The translations under genes and the position numbers were made by a program. DNA of 64,000 nucleotides, taken from Owenia fusiformis (taxonomy: Eukaryota > Annelida > Polychaeta > Sabellida > Oweniidae). Of this stretch, positions 58,926 through 64,000 are shown piece by piece; position 1 is the first letter of the stretch, and each line of letters begins with the position of its first letter. The stretch lies in NCBI GenBank assembly GCA_903813345.2, contig CAIIXF020000004.1, forward strand, positions 7,521,525-7,585,524, written 5' to 3'. The notes under the pieces were generated by a model that worked only from the letters and a program-made list of their open reading frames with translations, had not been told where the DNA came from and ran no database searches.

Positions 58926-59257
58926 ATAAAGATGTTACTTTAGAAACTAAAGTTAGAAATATTTGAAAATATAAAAAATCACAGAAATTTGTCTACTAAA
59001 TAGGTATTAATTAACCATACTTTTGGATCAAGTAAAATAAAAATGAATTCAAGTTTTGCTTGACCCGCTACGCCATTTGTCATGTTGCTATAGTAACAAT
59101 AATTATCCATTGTGACATCATATGACAATGAAACTGTTTAATCCAACCCAAAACTATATTCTCCATTTACCTTGAAAATTTCAAGTAGATTGGTTGAAAA
59201 ATAATGAAATGACAGATAAATTCCCAGATAAATTCCCAGAACTTAGTGATCACCCTG

Positions 59258-61455
59258 TACAATAAAACTATCATATCCCATTATATCGCCATTCAAATAG
59301 ATTCTCTGTTTCATTTTATAACATGTATACATACAATAAAACTATCATAATGAAGTCTATCTCCATTCAAATAGATCCCCTCTTTCATTTTATAACTTGT
59401 ATACATACAATAAAACTATCATATCCCATTCCATCCCCATTCAAATAGATTCTCTGTTTCATTTTATAACATGTATACATACAATAAAACTATCATATCC
59501 AATTCCATCTCCATTCAAATAGATCCTCTCTTTCATTTTATGACATGTTTACATACAATAAAACTATCATATCCAATTCCATCTCCATTCAAATAGATTC
59601 TCTCTTTCATTTTATAACATGTATACATACAATAAAACTATCATATCCAATTCCATCTCCATTCAAATAGATCCTCTCTTTCATTTTATGACATGTTTAC
59701 ATACAATAAAACTATCATATCCAATTCCATCTCCATTCAAATAGATCCTCTCTTTCATTTTATGACATGTTTACATACAATAAAACTATCATATCCAATT
59801 CCATCTCCATTCAAATAGATCCTCTCTTTCATTTTATGACATGTTTACATACAATAAAACTATCATATCCAATTCCATCTCCATTCAAATAGATTCTCTG
59901 TTTCATTTTATAACATGTATACATACAATAAAACTATCATATCCAATTCCATCTCCATTCAAATAGATCCTCTCTTTCATTTTATGACATGTTTACATAC
60001 AATAAAACTATCATATCCAATTCCATCTCCATTCAAATAGATTCTCTCTTTCATTTTATAACATGTATACATACAATAAAACTATCATATCCAAGTCCAT
60101 CTCCATTCAAATAGATTCTCTCTTTCATTTTATAACTTGTGTAGATATAATAAAACTATCATATCACATTCCATCTCAATTCAAATAGATTCTGTATTTC
60201 AAATGATAACATGTATACATACAATAAAACTATCATATCCCATTCCATCTACATTCAAATAAATCCTCTCTTTCATTTTATAACATCTATACATACAATA
60301 AAACTATCATATCCCATTCCATCTCCATTCAAATAGATCCTCTGTTTCACTTTATAACATGTATACATACAATAAAACTATCATATACAATTCCATCTCC
60401 ATTCAAATAGATTCTCTGTTTCATTTTATAACATGTATACATACAATAAAACTATGATATCCCATTCCATCTCCATTCAAATAGATTCTCTGTTTCATTT
60501 TATAACATCTATACATACAATAAAACTATCATATCCCATTCCATCTCCATTCAAATAGATCCTCTGTTTGATTTTATAACATGTATACATACAATAAAAC
60601 TATCATATCCAATTCCATCTCCATTCAAATAGATCCTCTGTTTCATTTTATAACATGTATACATACAATAAAACTATCATATCCCATTCCAACTCCATTC
60701 AAAAAGATCCTGTTTCATTTTTTAACATGTATACATACAATAAAACTATCATATCCCATTCCAACTCCATTCAAAAAGATCCTGTTTCATTTTATAACAT
60801 GTATACATACAATAAAACTATCATATCCCATTCCAACTCCATTCAAATAGATCCTCTGTTTCATTTTTTAACATGTATACATACAATAAAACTATCATAT
60901 CCCATTCCAACTCCATTCAAAAAGATCCTGTGTCATTTTATAACATGTATACATACAATAAAACTATCATATCCCATTCCAACTCCATTCAAATAGATCC
61001 TCTGTTTCATTTCTTAACATGTATACATACAATAAAACTATCATATCCCATTCCAACTCCATTCAAAAAGATCCTGTTTCATTTTATAACATGTATACAT
61101 AGAATAAAATTATCATATCCAATTCCATCTCCATTCAAATAGATTCTCTCTTCCATTTTATAACTTGTGTACATACAATAAAACTATCATATCCAATTCC
61201 ATGTCCATTCAAATAGATCCTCTATTTCATTTTATAACATGTATACATACAATAAAACTATCATATCCAATTCCATCTCCATTCAAATAGATTCTCTCTT
61301 CCATTTTATAACTTGTGTACATACAATAAAACTATCATATCCAATTCCATGTCCATTCAAATAGATCCTCTGTTTCATTTTATAACATGTATACATACAA
61401 TAAAACTATCATATCCCATTCCATCTCCATTCAAATAGATTTTCTGTTTCAGTTT
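59258..61455. repeat. 74-bp minisatellite, right block (about 29 copies)
   Basis: This is the same unit as 52735-55175, continuing in register after the mariner-type insertion. Units near 60670-61080 carry CCAACTCCATTCAAAAAGAT and lose two bases. This gives a local subfamily and a long but meaningless open frame (YNKTIISHSNSIQ repeats). Confidence 0.92.
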
Positions 61456-61905
61456 GTCATATACCAACTGTAGATTCTGTGTTTCATTTGATAACATGTA
61501 TGCATATACATTCAGTACATGTAAATTGAAAGCTATGAATTCCTATTCCATCTCCATTGAGATAAATTCTGTGTTTTGCTGAATTGCTTGAGTTTGAATG
61601 TTGATATCATTCACAAGTTATTATTAAATTCATAGATTCTGTGTTTCATTTGATCAACATGTATGCATGTACATTCAGTACATGTATTTTGAAAAATATG
61701 ATTTCCTATTCCGTCTCCATTTAGGTAAATTCTGTGTTTTGCTGAATTGTTTGAGTTTGAATGTTAATATCATTCACAAGTTATTATTAAATTCATAGAT
61801 TCTGTGTTTCATTTGATAACATGTACATGTACATTCAGTACATATATATTGAAAACTATGATTTCCATTTCCGTCTCCATTGAAGTAAACTCTGTGTCAC
61901 ACTGG
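61456..61905. repeat. Longer-period relatives of the minisatellite
   Basis: About three units of roughly 160 bp start near 61471, 61633 and 61797. Each carries TAGATTCTGTGTTTCATTTG, ACATTCAGTACATGTA and CCATTGAGATAAATTCTGTG-like words. The TAGATTCTSTGTTTCATTT core is shared with the 74-bp unit, so these may be the ancestral or border form of the array. Confidence 0.65.
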
Positions 61906-62984
61906 ATAGACCCAATGCATTCTTGAAGTCAGTTATGATTGAATTCATTGCATGAACTGACTTAATGGTCTGTTATCTTAATTTGGCTCCATATTTACCT
62001 GCCACCACTTAGATTGCATTGGCTTTAGCCAGTGTGTGCTACTTGATGACTTATTTACAAATGATTAGAAAAATGATACTGCATTTAGGACATGATGTAT
62101 GAAGATCTCTCCTTGGAAACCTGAAATAAAAATAAATCATTTTAAGAGGAGTCTTGTCAAACAAATTTTTAGCATGCACGTTAGGGGTTTCGCAATTGCT
62201 CGGATTTGCTAGAGCACTTGAGCAATTAGGCACGATACGAGCATATCGATACTCACTTAGAATATTGGTTAAAATCCTGTATCATTTTTAGCCTCCAAAA
62301 ACAGCAAAATCATGTTCAAAAGCACCTTAAATATCTTATTAAGAATATAGAATATACTCGGGTGTATGATATTTTGGAGAAAAAACTATGAAAATAGAAT
62401 TCTCGAAAGAACGAGGGTAATGGACCATTTTGCCACCTAATTATCACCAAGGACAGTGGTGTTTTAAAGAAAAATGAATCAAGTACCAAGTGTGAACTCT
62501 TAGGTGCAACTCTAATGCAATGGCCAAACAACAAACATATATATATTTTACTTGGAGATGTTTAATGACAAAGACCAGACAATATAAGCAAGCTTATATT
62601 TCTGAAAATGAATATGAAGTAATCCATGTATTAGCTTAGTCTACATCGTCAGTACTTAGACTTGCCTTCTGAGTGATGATCAGATGAACCATGGACTATA
62701 TATTGGTGGACTAGACACTTGTCACTAGGGGGCATTAGCTTTAGGACATTCATACTGTTTGGCTGTTGGCATTTTTTGGCATGTTATGTCTTGTTTACCC
62801 AAATGTTCTTATAAAATAAATTTATATGTTACGCATAAAGATTGCTCGTATCGTTTGTATCGTGATTCGTATCTTGAGGTAAATATCGTTGCTCATATCG
62901 AAATTGAAGATGATGTATTGTGGGACCCCTCATGCACATGAAGCAAACATATGCATAAACATTAATTTCTGATTCTAGTTTGAC
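61906..62984. other. Gene-free stretch
   Basis: No gene is supported. ATACGAGCATATCGATAC near 62234 and CGTATCGTTTGTATCGTGAT near 62848 are loosely related words. No VWA8 exon was recognised. Confidence 0.4.
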
Positions 62985-63245
62985 TACCTGAATCCACTGG
63001 CGGGGCAGAAAAAAGGGCCTTTAAAAATTTTTGGCCTAAAGGCTGCAAAAAGTAGGCCCTTTTGGTCATTACTGGGCCTTGTAAGGCCTTATTTTTTAAT
63101 TTCAGGCCAAATTTTGAAGAAAATGGGCCTAAAAATTTCAAAATTTGTGGCCACTCTTGGGTTTTAGGGGCCCAAAAATATTTTTTATGTGACCTGAAAT
63201 TGGGGCCCCTCCCCTTGTTAATTCCCAGATCTGCCCCTGGAATCA
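62985..63245 (-). repeat. Dispersed repeat related to 39655-39790
   Basis: Read on the minus strand it begins near CCAGGGGCAGATCTGGGAAT and continues through AACAAGGGGAGGGGCCCCAA, with repeated GGGCC/GGCCC words. It ends at CTGCCCCGCCAGTGGATTC. The two open frames over it are on opposite strands and are not genes. This is an interspersed non-coding repeat. Confidence 0.5.
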
Positions 63246-63564
63246 TTGATGGTATTAGATGTTTAATACTTATGAATCAGCATTTATTTTGCCCTGACTT
63301 CCTGGGAGTACTAGCTTTACTACTCTCAGACTATTACATTTTTTATTTTCCATGTAGCGCTAATGCTGATTACATTTAATGTTATCTTAACAATCTCATG
63401 TCAATTAGGCGTCTTCAGGATAAAGTTCATTAATATTGCCAAATATAATTGCCCAAACTTTCTGAATACAGATTCTTATTGAAAATAGGCCAATTCAAAG
63501 AAAGTTCTTTCTATAAACTGTTGATGAATTCAAGGTTTTGTAAAGGGAACGAATATTTATTTAC
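63246..63564. other. Spacer and probable 3' flank of the Bcl-2 family gene
   Basis: No coding signal is seen. Directly after the Bcl-2 stop codon (TAG at 63567-63565, minus strand) the sequence is GTAAAT, which could be a splice donor in the 3' untranslated region or chance. Confidence 0.35.
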
Positions 63565-64000
63565 CTAAGTGTCAGGTCTTTGCGCTAGCAATGCTCCCAA
63601 TGTTATTACACCTATTGCTCCAACTCCAAATGAGAGTATGCTCTTAATGTCTGGAACTGTATGCCGACCATCTGTATCATCAATCCCATAATGCTGTAAC
63701 AGTCCATCCCAACCTTCATTTTTATTCATCCACTCTGCTAAATTTTTGTTTATGTACTTCGATGTCCATTCACGGATTTCGTCTACAAGTTTTGGTAGAC
63801 CTAGTTCAACACACTTTACAGCAAATGATCCTGAAAATGCAACCAATGCTACAACCCTTCCCCATTTAACTCCATCTTGGAAAAGCTCGTCCGCGATCGC
63901 TGTGAATGTGCTATGGCTTGTCGATGGAGTAACATGAAGTTGGTTTGTCATCTCTTCGAAAACTTCCCCGTATCTTTCCTGAAATTTATCGCCCAATTTT
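63565..64000 (-). CDS. Bcl-2 family apoptosis regulator, 3' part
   Basis: The frame enters from the right edge (KLGDKFQERYGEVFEEM) and stops at 63565, giving 144 visible residues. The TTG at 63996 is not a start; the 5' part lies outside. LGDKFQERY corresponds to the end of the BH3 helix. ELFQDGVKWGRVVALVAFSG is BH1, with KWGR in place of the common NWGR. EGWDGLLQHYG is BH2. ILSFGVGAIGVITLGALLA is a C-terminal membrane anchor, followed by QRPDT. The presence of BH1, BH2 and an anchor suits a multidomain protein on the mitochondrial or ER membrane. A pro-survival role is likelier than a Bax-like one from the BH1 pattern, but this is inference. The coding sequence has no intron in the visible part. 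Confidence 0.9.
   Translation of the reverse strand, partial: KLGDKFQERYGEVFEEMTNQLHVTPSTSHSTFTAIADELFQDGVKWGRVVALVAFSGSFAVKCVELGLPKLVDEIREWTSKYINKNLAEWMNKNEGWDGLLQHYGIDDTDGRHTVPDIKSILSFGVGAIGVITLGALLAQRPDT

Larger units (their letters stand above)
55176..59257. mobile_element. Mariner-type DNA transposon inside the minisatellite
   Basis: It begins CAGGGTGATCACTAAGTTCT and ends with the inverse (AGAACTTAGTGATCACCCTG). Both ends are flanked by TA (55174-55175 and 59258-59259). Removing it restores the minisatellite word GTATACATACAATAAAAC exactly. Terminal repeats pair for about 90 bp with gaps, including a TTCCCAGATAAA duplication on the right. The interior holds a second element, a LINE, and a decayed transposase on the minus strand. 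Confidence 0.85.

Noticed and set aside
60581-61142. Three overlapping open frames with YNKTIISHSNSIQ repeats
   Set aside because: They arise from the 74-bp minisatellite where two-base losses bring units into frame. They are not proteins.
63062-63379. Open frames on both strands over 62962-63379 as candidate genes
   Set aside because: They lie over a dispersed GGGCC-rich repeat with a relative at 39655-39790. They have no domain and overlap on opposite strands.
63994-63996. TTG as the start codon of the Bcl-2 family frame
   Set aside because: The frame is open upstream to the window edge and the homology begins inside BH3, so the real start lies outside the window.

Overview
The window looks like AT-rich nuclear DNA from a marine invertebrate. 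A lophotrochozoan such as a mollusc is my best guess, but this is low confidence and rests only on the style of the repeats and gene families. The evidence for an animal nuclear genome is a spliced gene with GT-AG introns of 0.2 to 4.5 kb, three families of LINE reverse transcriptase, many TA-flanked inverted-repeat elements, long minisatellites, and a Bcl-2 family gene. No bacterial operon, CRISPR or complete tRNA gene was seen.

Host genes are few. (1) At the left edge, on the minus strand, lies the start of a P-loop GTPase gene with a one-base frameshift inside its Walker A motif. (2) A full-length, single-exon relative of 860 codons lies at 24855-27437 (minus). It has two fibronectin type III-like domains, a GTPase domain, and a Cys/His cluster between helical segments. 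Just downstream is a scrambled fragment of a third copy (23950-24360), so this family is being tandemly duplicated here. (3) Seven 5' exons of VWA8, a mitochondrial AAA+ ATPase, run from 41730 to 51700 on the plus strand. (4) The 3' part of a Bcl-2 family gene enters from the right edge on the minus strand (63565-64000). (5) A 118-codon ORF at 38708-39064 may be a CALHM-like channel fragment.

Most of the rest is mobile or repetitive. Region 1.6-11.5 kb holds foldback elements, palindromic CACGTG repeats, a run of short hairpins with compensating stem changes, and a diverged 142-bp tandem array. Region 12-20.2 kb holds two 5'-truncated LINEs and dispersed inverted-repeat elements. Region 28.9-35.9 kb is a nest of elements: a TA-flanked foldback element was split by a 6-kb element that itself carries two GC-richer elements in tandem. 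Region 36.3-37.5 kb is a 52-bp tandem array.

The VWA8 introns are unusual. Intron 2 contains 49-bp, 21-bp and C-tract repeats. It then holds eight tandem 166-bp units, each carrying the splice acceptor and the first two thirds of exon 3; the true exon 3 is the ninth and last unit. After exon 7 comes a 74-bp minisatellite of about 60 copies. It is split by a triply nested insertion: a mariner-type element, a pogo-type element inside it, and a LINE inside that. The next VWA8 exon was not found before the window ends, so the oppositely oriented Bcl-2 gene may be nested in a VWA8 intron.
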